Under the pieces are notes generated by a model. That model was not told the DNA's origin and did not search any database. It saw only the letters and a list, made by a program, of their open reading frames with translations. From Bosea sp. (in: a-proteobacteria) (GTDB taxonomy: Bacteria; Pseudomonadota; Alphaproteobacteria; Rhizobiales; Beijerinckiaceae): DNA of 64,000 nucleotides. Both the position numbers and the translations under genes were made by a program. Positions 7,345 through 16,151 of the stretch are shown here, piece after piece. The stretch lies in assembly GCF_023953965.1 (NCBI RefSeq), contig NZ_JAMLIX010000001.1, positions 558,001 to 622,000 on the forward strand, read 5' to 3'. Positions within the stretch are counted from its first letter, which is position 1. The number at the start of each line of letters is the position of its first letter.

Positions 7345-8400
7345 ATGTCCACCTTTGAACGCTATCTCACCCTCTGGGTCGCCCTGTGCATTGTCGCGGG
7401 CATTACCCTCGGCCACCTCATGCCAGGCGTCTTCCATGCCATCGGCGCGGCCGAGATCGCCAAGGTCAATCTGCCGGTCGCGGCGCTGATCTGGCTCATG
7501 ATCGTGCCGATGCTGGTCAAGATCGATTTCGCTGCTCTCGGCCAGGTCAAGGAACACTGGCGCGGCATCGGCGTCACGCTCTTCGTCAACTGGGCCGTAA
7601 AACCCTTCTCGATGGCGGCGCTCGGCTGGCTGTTCATCGGCTATCTGTTCCGGCCCTATCTGCCGGCGGACCAGATCGACTCCTATATCGCCGGGCTCAT
7701 CATCCTCGCTGCTGCGCCTTGTACGGCCATGGTCTTCGTCTGGTCGAACCTGACCAAGGGCGAGCCGCATTTCACGCTCTCGCAGGTCGCGCTCAACGAC
7801 ACCATCATGGTGTTCGCCTTTGCGCCCGTCGTCGGGTTGCTACTCGGTCTTTCGGCCATCACCGTGCCGTGGAACACGCTGGTCCTGTCCGTCGCGCTCT
7901 ATATCGTCGTGCCGGTGATCGCGGCGCAGGTGCTGCGCCGCCGGATACTCGCCACTGGCGGCGAGCCGGCACTGAAGCGCTTCCTCGACCGCCTTCAGCC
8001 GCTGTCGTTGGTGGCGCTGCTTGCCACGCTGGTCCTGCTCTTCGGCTTCCAGGGCGAACAGATCCTCGCCCAGCCACTGGTGATCGCGCTGCTCGCCGTG
8101 CCGATCCTGATCCAGGTCTATTTCAACTCCGGTCTGGCCTATCTGCTCAACCGCCTGACCGGCGAACAGCATTGTGTCGCCGGTCCCTCGGCGCTGATAG
8201 GTGCATCGAACTTCTTCGAGCTGGCGGTTGCCGCCGCCATCAGCCTGTTCGGCTTCCAGTCGGGCGCGGCGCTAGCCACCGTGGTCGGCGTGCTGATCGA
8301 GGTGCCGGTGATGCTCTCCGTCGTCTGGATCGTCAACCGCTCCAAAGGCTGGTACGAGCGCGGAGAAAGGCCCGGGGCCGTGGCCGAGGCGAAGCGCTGA
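7345..8400 (+). CDS. acr3: Acr3-family arsenite efflux permease
   Basis: The 351-residue polytopic membrane protein has about ten membrane segments and the Acr3 hallmarks: C126 in APCTAMVF and E319 in LIEVPVM, the residues needed for arsenite transport in this family. It exports arsenite driven by the proton gradient. It starts 9 bp after the arsC stop, and its own stop overlaps the arsH start (ATG at 8400). The length is typical and no defect is seen. Confidence 0.95.
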   Translation: MSTFERYLTLWVALCIVAGITLGHLMPGVFHAIGAAEIAKVNLPVAALIWLMIVPMLVKIDFAALGQVKEHWRGIGVTLFVNWAVKPFSMAALGWLFIGYLFRPYLPADQIDSYIAGLIILAAAPCTAMVFVWSNLTKGEPHFTLSQVALNDTIMVFAFAPVVGLLLGLSAITVPWNTLVLSVALYIVVPVIAAQVLRRRILATGGEPALKRFLDRLQPLSLVALLATLVLLFGFQGEQILAQPLVIALLAVPILIQVYFNSGLAYLLNRLTGEQHCVAGPSALIGASNFFELAVAAAISLFGFQSGAALATVVGVLIEVPVMLSVVWIVNRSKGWYERGERPGAVAEAKR

Positions 8401-9113
8401 TGCCGCGTGATCTTCCTAACGTCGATGACGCATGCCTGGACGTGCCGACGATCGACCGGCTCCAGGCAACGCCCTCAACCCATCCGCCCCGTATCCTCTT
8501 GCTCTACGGTTCGCTGCGTGAACGCTCCTACTCCCGGTTCCTCACACTGGAGGCCGAGCGCCTGCTGAGACATTTCGGGGCGGAAACCCGCGTTTTCGAT
8601 CCGCATGGTCTGCCGCTGCCGGACGGCGCCGAGGTCAGCCACCCGAAGGTCAAAGAATTGCGCGAGCTCTCGCTCTGGTCGGAAGGCCAGGTTTGGACCA
8701 GCCCGGAGCGGCACGGCGCGATGAGCGGGGTGATGAAGGCGCAGATCGACTGGATCCCGCTCTCCGTCGGCGCGGTGCGGCCGACTCAAGGCCGCACGCT
8801 AGCAGTTATGCAGGTGTCCGGCGGTTCACAGAGCTTCAATGCTGTCAACCAGATGCGCATCCTCGGACGCTGGATGCGCATGGTGACGATTCCCAATCAG
8901 TCCTCCGTCGCCAAAGCCTTTCAGGAGTTCGATGAGGCAGGCCGGATGAAGCCGTCTGCCTTCTACGACCGGATGATCGATGTTATGGAAGAGCTGGTGA
9001 AGTTCACGCTGCTGACGCGCGATGTCTCATCCTATCTGACCGGCCGCTATTCCGAGCGCAAGGAGAGCGGCGAGGCCCTGATGCGGCGGGTCAATCTGGC
9101 GGCCGCAACCTGA
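8400..9113 (+). CDS. arsH: ArsH, NADPH-dependent FMN reductase
   Basis: The 237-residue flavoprotein carries the FMN-phosphate loop LYGSLRERSYSRF (residues about 35-47) and the conserved SPERHGAMSGVMKAQIDWIP block. ArsH proteins oxidise trivalent organoarsenicals and reduce quinones, adding to resistance. The ATG overlaps the acr3 stop codon, so it is the last gene of the ars operon. A longer frame is open upstream through acr3 but is a shadow. No terminator hairpin is obvious directly after it. Confidence 0.93.
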   Translation: MPRDLPNVDDACLDVPTIDRLQATPSTHPPRILLLYGSLRERSYSRFLTLEAERLLRHFGAETRVFDPHGLPLPDGAEVSHPKVKELRELSLWSEGQVWTSPERHGAMSGVMKAQIDWIPLSVGAVRPTQGRTLAVMQVSGGSQSFNAVNQMRILGRWMRMVTIPNQSSVAKAFQEFDEAGRMKPSAFYDRMIDVMEELVKFTLLTRDVSSYLTGRYSERKESGEALMRRVNLAAAT

Positions 9114-9307
9114 ATATTCTGACCCGCGCAGATGGCACATTATCGCTCGCGAGAATGATGCACGCGCGCTGGCGTCCAAGTGGTTACGCGCGCGTGACTT
9201 CTTTGATCCCTGCGCTCACATCGATGACCTCAAGGTCAAGTCGCATGACTTTCACTAAGGCGCTGCGCTGTCCTCCCACCGAACGGCCCGCAGAAACTCA
9301 TCGCGAG
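9114..9307 (+). other. Spacer with a possible gene fragment
   Basis: Between arsH and the convergent defence operon, one plus frame ending at TAA 9256-9258 reads WHIIARENDARALASKW and RARDFFDPCAHIDDLKVK in coding-like sequence but has no start. It may be the tail of a lost gene. No terminator was recognised. Confidence 0.3.
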
Positions 9308-9958
9308 TCAACTGGCTGAGAGCAAACTCACCACGCCGGAAGGGCCGCCCAACCGAGAGGCGACGCCCTGACCAGCGAGGTAAAAGATGTAGGGACCTGC
9401 ATTGAAGAAGACGTGGGCGCTTGCGCGCTTCCACTTCTCGATGAACTGCTTGCTCGGTCCCATCCAGCGCATGACCGCGAATTCCTTGCCGTCGAGGTTT
9501 ACGACGCGGGAGCCGAAATCGAGCGACATGCTGAAGTAGGTTCCGAGAAAGGAGCTTTCGCTGTGGATGTGGACCAGCCAGAACATCCGATGTCCTTGCC
9601 GATAGAAAGCTTCGCGCGCGTTGCGTTCGTCCTCACTGATTGAGGAATGCTGCAACTCAAGCACGGTCGCTCGAGAGGTGCCGCTGCCGACCAGCACATC
9701 GGCGCGATGCAGTTCGCCGGTCATCGGATCGCGCAGGGCGATCTCGCGGCACGACATATCGAAAAGTTCTTTCCAGCCGAGATGCCAAGGCCCCTCAGGC
9801 TCGCTCCACGGATCGCAGTCCCCTGCCTTGTGCCGCCAATGGGGCGTGTTTTCGACGGGCATCACCGCCGTCAACAGACCGCCGCAGTCACGGCAGGTGG
9901 TGTGTTCGCCTTTGGCGAGCGGTGCACGCTTCTGATCGCCGACCCAAGCATAGAGCAT
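9308..9958 (-). CDS. CoiA-like nuclease, last gene of the defence operon
   Basis: This 216-residue protein has an N-terminal Cys pair (CRDCGG) and a His/Cys cluster (HWRHKAGDCD), then a CoiA-type restriction-fold core: GPWHLGWKELF, HRADVLV and TVLELQHSSIS, supplying the acidic and ELQ residues of a PD-(D/E)XK-like site. CoiA proteins are known from competence, and related proteins occur in defence loci. It starts 15 bp after the helicase stop on the same strand, so it is probably co-transcribed with hamA and hamB. A role as accessory nuclease is inferred from context only. Confidence 0.75.
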   Translation of the reverse strand: MLYAWVGDQKRAPLAKGEHTTCRDCGGLLTAVMPVENTPHWRHKAGDCDPWSEPEGPWHLGWKELFDMSCREIALRDPMTGELHRADVLVGSGTSRATVLELQHSSISEDERNAREAFYRQGHRMFWLVHIHSESSFLGTYFSMSLDFGSRVVNLDGKEFAVMRWMGPSKQFIEKWKRASAHVFFNAGPYIFYLAGQGVASRLGGPSGVVSLLSAS

Positions 9959-9973
9959 GTCTAATTTTCCCCT

Positions 9974-12900
9974 CTACGCATCAGCGGGCGGCCACCGCAG
10001 TTTTCCGCGGCCGACGCGCAAGGCTTCGACCAGCCTGGTGTTGCCCGGTAGCCGTCCCGAGAAGAGGCTGGGCTTTGGGTCCACCGCCGGCTTCTTGAAG
10101 GGCGCGACCCGCTGGTAGTCAGGCGTTTCGAGCCAAGTTCGTCCGTCCCCCTCGTCCGTGACGATTCGATAAAGGCCCGCAGGCGGAGGCGCCGCGATGT
10201 CGAGCAGACGCTTATAGCGTTCGACCGACCATTTCTGGATTCCACCGCTGAGGGCTTCGGTGCGAAAGCGCGCCCAAAGCGCTGCGGTGTCGGGCGTGGG
10301 CCAGTCGCCGGCATCTGTGTAGGCCGTGATCTCGTCGGATTCGAGCCAGGCCCGCATCTCTGCGGGCGTCACGAAGATCGGCCCAGCGTCCTGAATGGCC
10401 GCGATTGCCGCGCGCCGTGACGGAAGCCCCGCCCGGATCAACATCGCCATCATGAACTGCGGGACGCCGGTTTCGACCGCGGCCGCAGCGCCGCCCGCCA
10501 CAGTCTCCGGTGACCAGCCAAGCGACATGCGGCGGGTGCGGACGGCTTCCAGCGCCCAGACCAGGCGATAGGTGAAGGCCTCTTCGACCGCTCGCATGTT
10601 CTGCGGTCCGATCTTCGCGACCTCCTCGCCTGAGATCCACGCGCGCAGGATGGCTTTCCAATTCGCCGGCAGCGCGTTCTTCTTGTCGGGGATGAAGGGC
10701 CGCATGAACAGCAACCGCTCGCCCAGGCCACCAAGCGCATCGGCGAGTTCGTCGACGTCGCCGCTCAGCGCCGCACCGTCGGCCCGATCGAGCAGCTGGG
10801 CCAGTTCATCAGCCATGGTGTCGATGGAGAGGCCGGCTTCAAGTCCAACCCCCATTGCGAAATGTCCGCGCCGCGCCTGCGGCGTAGTCGACTTCCAGAT
10901 AAGATCGGCGCGAGCCTCGAACACCTTCTTGTGCAGGGGCGCGACGTCCTCTTCTTCGTGGGCAATTTGCCGGGCCCAGAGCGATCCCTTGAGAGCTTCA
11001 TCCAGCAACTTTGGAAGATCGGCACGATCAGCGTCCAGCGCTTCGATCAGGCCGAACACGGTGGCATCGAGGCGCTCGACGAGCTGCGACAGTGGCTCTT
11101 CGTCGATGGTTTCCTCTTCGTCGTCCTCATCGGTTTCATCATCTTCATCCGCGTCGGAATCGGAGTCGTACTCCCCGGCCGCGGCCAGACGTTCGGCTAC
11201 CTCAGCCTCTTCGGTCGGCGATCTCCAGGCCTCCCGGGCATTGGCCAGATATTCCCAAGCATCGTCACGGTCGAGCACGCCCTCGCGCGACAGCCGCTCA
11301 AGGATCTCGGCGACGATCTGGATAAGGCCGCTCTTGAGGGTTCGGGCCTTGGCGGAGGCGACCAGCTTCCTCCATTCCTTCTTTCGCCAGTCGGTCTTGT
11401 CGAACATGACGTGGACGATCAGGCCTTCGACGTCGACGAAAGCGCGCCCGGCGCGCCCCGCGACGTTGGCGAATTCCTCGCCCTTGATCTTCTCGCCAGC
11501 CCGGTAGAGTGCCGGTACGAGCAGGACGGCGGCGTTGAGGTTGAGCCCTTGGGAAAGCGTCGGCGAAGCGACGATGACTTTGAGGACGCCCTCTGAGAGA
11601 AGGACTTCCAGTTCACGCAGGAACGGGCTCGGCAGGCGGCCGTGGTGGATGGCGACGCCAGCCTTCAAGCTGGCGACCGCCGGATGGTCCTCGCCCAGCC
11701 ATTCCTTGCCGACCTCCAACGCGCGTGCGATCGGAGCCTCGTCGTCGAGCAGGGAATCGAGATAGCCGCGCTTGCATAGATCAACGACCTGCTTGCCGTA
11801 GCTCTCGACCCAGTTGGCCTGGGTGGAGAAGATCAGGGTGCGCTTACCCTGGCCGGCGAATTCCCACGCCGCGAACAGGGCAAGGTGCGAGTTCTTGCGC
11901 GGATAGGGATTCTTCTCCCTTCCGCGTGCCGGCATCTCCTCGACGAACTTGTCAAGGAATGGACCGCCGTCGTCGAGGTCGAGCCGCAGGAGCGCATCCT
12001 TGCCGCGCCAGGTTAGGGCGCCGAACCTCTGGCGCGTGGGTCGCCAGTCAGAACGCACGGGCTCGCCGGGTTCGTCGGAGCGTATCCAGGCGGTAAGGTC
12101 GTCCAACTCGTCCCCGCTCGGCAGGATCGCGGAGAGGCAGACGATCCGGCGATCGGCCGCGTCGGGGCGGCGCAACAGGCGCTGAACCAGCGTCTCGTAG
12201 CGGATCTCACGCTCGCTGGGCCCGATCATATGACCCTCGTCGAGAACGATCAGGCCGACGTCATCGATCAGGGAGGAATCGCTCCGAAGCGCGAAGTCTA
12301 GCTTCTCCGGTGTGGCGATGATGATCTCGCGGGTGCGCAGGGCATCCTCGTCGCCCGCCGAAAGACCGCTGGCGCCGTACAGCGATGAGACGCTGAACCC
12401 GAGCGGCGCGAAGGTCTTGCGGAAGGAGCGTTCGGTCTGGGCCGACAACGCGCGCAGCGGCGTGACAATCAACACCCGACGCGCCGAGGACAAGGTCATC
12501 AACGCGGCGATTTCCGCAACGCGCGTCTTCCCTGCACTGGTAGGAAGCGCCACGACCAGGTCGTCGGAGACATCGGTGGATCGCCGGGCGGCTTCGCGTT
12601 GGGACGGCCAAAGCTCCACCTCGGACGTTTTGCGGGCGTACAGCGAACCGATGAACAGCCGCCGCAGGTCCGGATACTTCTCCTCCGTACCAGCGGGTGG
12701 CTCCGTCGGCAGGTTCCGGTGCAGCGAATGCTGCCAGAGATCGTCGATCAGGTGGCGGCAGAGGTTCGAAATCCACCACAGCGGGACGTTCCCGGCGTTG
12801 CCGGCGAGGCTCACGGCAGTGGCCAACAGATCGCGCGCGGCGTCGATCGGCTCCTCTTCCCCTGTTTCCAAAGCAAAGTCGAAGAAGGCCAGAGCCCGGC

Positions 12901-13486
12901 AAATCGTCGTATTCAGAATGGTCGACAATACGTCGTCGATGTCGGGCTCATCGCCGCCCAGCGCTTCGCCCATCTGCTCGTCGCCGTGGGCCTCGTCACC
13001 GAGCCAGTCGCGAACGAAGCCGCGCAACTGATCGAGATCGCGCAGGATGAGATGACGGATCGCCGTTTCGCCGGGCGATGCGTTGAGATCTTCAGCCGTC
13101 TCGTTGAACAGCGAATAGGCAACGGCCGAGAAGCCGGCCAGGTGATAGGCGGCAGCCGCGATGGTGCGGCGAAAGCCCCGATCGGGTGCCTCGGGATCGC
13201 CGTTGCGCACCAGGGCTTCAAAGGCGTTGGCGGCCCGCTCGAACGCCTTGTTCGTCAGGTCCGATGCACCGGTCTGGGCGCGCAACGCCATGGCGCCCCG
13301 AAGCAGCGCGAAACCATGTTCGGCAAGGTCGGTTTCGATTGTGGCGCCCAAGGGCGGGGCGGTCTGAGGCAATACGCCCGCTTCCCGCATCAGCGACCAC
13401 GCAGCGCCACGATAGAGCAATCGGCCAAGGATGCCGTCGACGGTCGCGGTTGCGAGAAAAGCAGTCAGCTCATCAGGCGTCTCCAA
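9974..13486 (-). CDS. hamB: HamB, DEAD/DEAH-type helicase of a Hachiman system
   Basis: The 1170-residue protein has a long N-terminal helical region (1-290), then a superfamily 2 helicase core. Motif I is LPTSAGKTRVAE (residues 314-325), motif II is DEGH at 416-419, and motif VI is VAGRAGRAF in the second RecA domain. An acidic linker rich in Asp and Glu follows at about residue 760. HamB is the translocase half of Hachiman and releases or activates the HamA nuclease when it meets damaged or phage DNA. It overlaps hamA by 14 nt. AbpAB systems use the same two families, so that name is an alternative. The length fits. Confidence 0.88.
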   Translation of the reverse strand: METPDELTAFLATATVDGILGRLLYRGAAWSLMREAGVLPQTAPPLGATIETDLAEHGFALLRGAMALRAQTGASDLTNKAFERAANAFEALVRNGDPEAPDRGFRRTIAAAAYHLAGFSAVAYSLFNETAEDLNASPGETAIRHLILRDLDQLRGFVRDWLGDEAHGDEQMGEALGGDEPDIDDVLSTILNTTICRALAFFDFALETGEEEPIDAARDLLATAVSLAGNAGNVPLWWISNLCRHLIDDLWQHSLHRNLPTEPPAGTEEKYPDLRRLFIGSLYARKTSEVELWPSQREAARRSTDVSDDLVVALPTSAGKTRVAEIAALMTLSSARRVLIVTPLRALSAQTERSFRKTFAPLGFSVSSLYGASGLSAGDEDALRTREIIIATPEKLDFALRSDSSLIDDVGLIVLDEGHMIGPSEREIRYETLVQRLLRRPDAADRRIVCLSAILPSGDELDDLTAWIRSDEPGEPVRSDWRPTRQRFGALTWRGKDALLRLDLDDGGPFLDKFVEEMPARGREKNPYPRKNSHLALFAAWEFAGQGKRTLIFSTQANWVESYGKQVVDLCKRGYLDSLLDDEAPIARALEVGKEWLGEDHPAVASLKAGVAIHHGRLPSPFLRELEVLLSEGVLKVIVASPTLSQGLNLNAAVLLVPALYRAGEKIKGEEFANVAGRAGRAFVDVEGLIVHVMFDKTDWRKKEWRKLVASAKARTLKSGLIQIVAEILERLSREGVLDRDDAWEYLANAREAWRSPTEEAEVAERLAAAGEYDSDSDADEDDETDEDDEEETIDEEPLSQLVERLDATVFGLIEALDADRADLPKLLDEALKGSLWARQIAHEEEDVAPLHKKVFEARADLIWKSTTPQARRGHFAMGVGLEAGLSIDTMADELAQLLDRADGAALSGDVDELADALGGLGERLLFMRPFIPDKKNALPANWKAILRAWISGEEVAKIGPQNMRAVEEAFTYRLVWALEAVRTRRMSLGWSPETVAGGAAAAVETGVPQFMMAMLIRAGLPSRRAAIAAIQDAGPIFVTPAEMRAWLESDEITAYTDAGDWPTPDTAALWARFRTEALSGGIQKWSVERYKRLLDIAAPPPAGLYRIVTDEGDGRTWLETPDYQRVAPFKKPAVDPKPSLFSGRLPGNTRLVEALRVGRGKLRWPPADA

Positions 13487-14255
13487 GGTCTTGCGCCCCC
13501 TGGTACATGGCCGCGATAAAGTCCTGGTGGTCTTCGACGTGGATGTTCACGACGTAGTGGTCCCGATTGGTCCCGGCAGCGTCGAGGTCTTCCTTCAGCG
13601 AGGCATGGGGGCCGTTGCCCGACACGGTGAAAAGCATGTGGTCGATGCGATCGGCGCGCAGCGACTTCACGCCTACCTCATCGCGGAGAGCGCGACCCAG
13701 CGCGTTATCGTCAGGATCATTGCTCTCGAGCAGGCGGTTTGCGACGAACAGCAGCGAATCCGGCGTGCAGCGGCCACTGTCGCGGTCGAGCACCTTGCGG
13801 GCGCTGGTCACAGTGGATTTCCTGAGCTTCTTGTTGCTCTTGGCTTCCCCCTTCAGAAGCCACAATTTCTCGTCCTCGCCGCCGTACCCGGCGCCGATGA
13901 AATCGTCGCCGCGCATGGCCATGTTGCGGCCGTCCTTGTAGCGAAGGCGGCGCACGGGGACGCGCAGGCCGATCTCTTCCTCCACCAGCTCGGTCGCGAG
14001 AATTTCGCCCAGATCTCCCGAGCGGCCTTTGGCCGTCTGGGGCATCGCCTCGCTCAGGATCTTGGCGGCAACCGTGTAGCCGAGGCGCTCGACATCCTCA
14101 GCGATACGCTCGAGGCGATCATAGTGGGAGCGAATGGTCTTGGCGAGGTCGCCGCTGATCTCGTCGCGGCCACCGTCCTTCTCGACATAGGTCCAGTAGT
14201 GTTTGCGCTTGTCTTTTTCCCTGGTGGATTCGCACCACCGCTCATACAGCCCCAT
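13473..14255 (-). CDS. hamA: HamA, DUF1837 effector nuclease of a Hachiman system
   Basis: The 260-residue product matches the DUF1837 (HamA) family. It has conserved GDLGEILATE (E84) and a restriction-like catalytic set, GDDF (D118) and KGEAK with E137 and K139. HamA is a DNase held inactive by HamB and released during infection. The gene starts 15 bp after the abiEii stop and overlaps hamB by 14 nt, so it lies in the middle of a five-gene unit. Catalytic residues are intact. The identification rests on motif, length and the helicase partner. Confidence 0.88.
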   Translation of the reverse strand: MGLYERWCESTREKDKRKHYWTYVEKDGGRDEISGDLAKTIRSHYDRLERIAEDVERLGYTVAAKILSEAMPQTAKGRSGDLGEILATELVEEEIGLRVPVRRLRYKDGRNMAMRGDDFIGAGYGGEDEKLWLLKGEAKSNKKLRKSTVTSARKVLDRDSGRCTPDSLLFVANRLLESNDPDDNALGRALRDEVGVKSLRADRIDHMLFTVSGNGPHASLKEDLDAAGTNRDHYVVNIHVEDHQDFIAAMYQGAQDLGDA

Positions 14256-14270
14256 GTTTCCCCCGCTTCT

Positions 14271-15287
14271 TTATTTTGCTGCGCGATTTACCCGGTCGGC
14301 GATGTCTGCGCACCGCTCGATCAGCCCCTCAAAGGGCTCGGCGTCCTCAAGCAGCAACCCGTCTTCCACCATGTGCCCGTAATCCGAGGCCAGCGCCGTG
14401 CGCGCTTCGCCGTTCGGCACGAGCTGCAACAAGCCGTTAACGGCGGCCTCATAGTCGACGGGCGCGCCGTCTGCCGCCTTCTCCGCGAAGAACATGCTTT
14501 TGTGCCGCGCTACCGCGAGAGCGAGATCTCGATCAGCTGCGGCCGCGTCGGCAATCCCGGCGTCGTCAAGGCGGACCACGTCATGCCAGTGGCGCGCAAA
14601 GCGTTCGCCGCGCAGCCGCTCTTGCAAACAGAAGACGTGGATCGCGGTCGCTTTCTCCCAAAAGGTCCGCTCGGCGTGCATGACGCGCGGCGTCGCTGTG
14701 GGAAACGTCACGCCCTCGACCAGACCCGCTGCGTCACAGATCACGTCACGCGGGCTGGCCGGTTCGCCCGTCGAGCGGGCGCCGAACTCCAGCATGACGC
14801 TGGGCGCGACATAACCGGAGCCGGCGGAGGTCGCCTCATAGTCGATGAAGAGCTTCTCGCCTTCCACCCGCGTCGCCGCCGAAACGCCCTGTGCGCCAAT
14901 GGCGTCGATGAGCAGCGACTGCACCGTGCCCGAAACCCATTCCGGCAATCGGTGGCGCACCGCTTTCGACCAGCGCTTCTCTTCGCTGCGCGTCGTCGGC
15001 ACGGCCTCGCCATTGTCGCCCACCAGATCGGGCGCGATCGCTCGTATGTCGTAGGTCAGATCGACATCTTCGGAGAAGCGCTGAATGACGCCATAGGCTT
15101 TTGAAAGCGACGTCCCGCCCTTGAAGACGAGATGGTCGCCGAGCGCGGACCCGAAGAGGGTCTGAAGCGCCCAGACGACCCAGACATCCTTTTCGAGCAG
15201 GTGGGCGGGCCGCCCCGAGCGATCGGCGGCCACGCCCAGCGCGTCCCGACGGTCTTCGGCCGACAAGGAGAGGAAGGGGTCAGCCAT
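14271..15287 (-). CDS. abiEii: AbiEii/AbiGii-type nucleotidyltransferase toxin
   Basis: The 338-residue protein has the nucleotidyltransferase signature GGTSLSKAYG followed by FSEDVDLT (residues about 56-75), which marks AbiEii toxins. Proteins of this group transfer nucleotides to targets such as tRNA and cause growth arrest. The ATG at 15287 overlaps the antitoxin stop by 8 nt (ATGGCTGA); an upstream start at 15314 is open but would overlap further. With the upstream regulator it makes a bicistronic AbiE pair, here placed at the head of a Hachiman operon. Confidence 0.88.
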   Translation of the reverse strand: MADPFLSLSAEDRRDALGVAADRSGRPAHLLEKDVWVVWALQTLFGSALGDHLVFKGGTSLSKAYGVIQRFSEDVDLTYDIRAIAPDLVGDNGEAVPTTRSEEKRWSKAVRHRLPEWVSGTVQSLLIDAIGAQGVSAATRVEGEKLFIDYEATSAGSGYVAPSVMLEFGARSTGEPASPRDVICDAAGLVEGVTFPTATPRVMHAERTFWEKATAIHVFCLQERLRGERFARHWHDVVRLDDAGIADAAAADRDLALAVARHKSMFFAEKAADGAPVDYEAAVNGLLQLVPNGEARTALASDYGHMVEDGLLLEDAEPFEGLIERCADIADRVNRAAK

Positions 15288-15879
15288 GAGCCGCCTTGCC
15301 GACGCTCCGGGCAAGCCAGGTCGGAAACTGCGGCGCGGCCGCCACCAACTCGCCGAAGGCGGTCGCCGGCAGCTTTCGCCTCAGGGTCTTGAGCGCGGCT
15401 TCCGCCTTCTCAGGGCCGAGCCAGGCCAGCGCACGAACCGCCTGTCCAGCGGGACGATCGGCCAGAGCGAGCTGCCAGCGGGGCGCGTGCCGCAATTCGA
15501 CCGACTGCCTGCCCAGGGTCATCGTGCGGCTGCGCCCCGACGTCAGATAGACGGAGCGCACCGGCACCTGCGTTGTCAGACCCAGCGCGTTCGCAGCCGC
15601 AGCGCCGTTCGGCACGATGACTTCGCCGCGCTGTGCCGCCAACGCCTCGACCGCCTGTTCCACCGAGGGCGCGCGCGTGCCGAACCGGCTCGTGACCGGG
15701 CGCAGATACACGCCCCGTCCGGCGCGAATAAGCTGGCCCCGTTCGGCGAGGCGCGACAAGGCCTGATCCACACCGGCGCGACTGCCGAGATGGAGCAAGC
15801 TTTTCGCTGCCAATGGCGTTCCTTCCGGAAGCCGCTCGGCATACGCCAGAATCTGTTCGGTCAACCGTTGCACGACCAT
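15280..15879 (-). CDS. abiEi: AbiEi-like antitoxin (DUF6088)
   Basis: The protein is about 199 residues. Its N-terminal winged-helix region (LAAKSLLHLGSRAGVDQAL, then RGVYLRP) is typical of AbiEi/DUF6088 antitoxins, and the C-terminal domain binds toxin or mediates cooperative DNA binding. The ATG at 15879 is chosen over the open frame to 16041, since a perfect palindrome sits just upstream. Shine-Dalgarno AGGAG is only 2 nt from this ATG, so GTG 15873, two codons in, may be the true start. It probably represses the whole abiE-hamAB-coiA unit. Confidence 0.82.
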   Translation of the reverse strand: MVVQRLTEQILAYAERLPEGTPLAAKSLLHLGSRAGVDQALSRLAERGQLIRAGRGVYLRPVTSRFGTRAPSVEQAVEALAAQRGEVIVPNGAAAANALGLTTQVPVRSVYLTSGRSRTMTLGRQSVELRHAPRWQLALADRPAGQAVRALAWLGPEKAEAALKTLRRKLPATAFGELVAAAPQFPTWLARSVGKAAHG

Positions 15880-15884
15880 TCTCC

Positions 15885-15912
15885 TGTCAGAAATATACGC
15901 GGATTTCTGACA
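15885..15912. promoter_or_regulatory. Operator of the abiE-Hachiman operon
   Basis: TGTCAGAAAT and ATTTCTGACA form a perfect 10-bp inverted repeat with an 8-bp spacer, ending 5 bp before the abiEi start. AbiEi-type antitoxins autoregulate through inverted repeats of this kind. The repeat is immediately next to the Shine-Dalgarno sequence. Confidence 0.65.
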
Positions 15913-16088
15913 CTTTTCAATGGGGACGTTTCTGCGAGGCTCCGGAAGGGGAATGCCTTCCCCTGCGGCCGAGCCAAGGTCTCGGCCGACCCCTTCTGCG
16001 GGGACACCCCCAGGCTGTGCCAAAACTCTCGGCCGCATCAACGATGTCGCGGCCGCCAGGCGACGCCCACCTCAGGGGAGGCCGATTC

Positions 16089-16117
16089 TTGACATGATAC
16101 CGGACGTTTGGTATCTT
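16089..16117 (+). promoter_or_regulatory. Promoter with embedded operator for SMR/TetR operon
   Basis: TTGACA (16089-16094) and TATCTT (16112-16117) are separated by exactly 17 bp. The dyad GATACC-8 bp-GGTATC (16096-16115) fills the spacer and enters the -10 box, so a bound TetR dimer would block polymerase. Confidence 0.7.
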
Positions 16118-16151
16118 TACCGCTGCTAGCCTCGTTTAGGAAAGACATTCC

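Noticed and set aside
7386..8399. Open frame ahead of arsH running through acr3
   Set aside because: Acr3 is conserved in the other frame; only the part from 8400 has ArsH homology.
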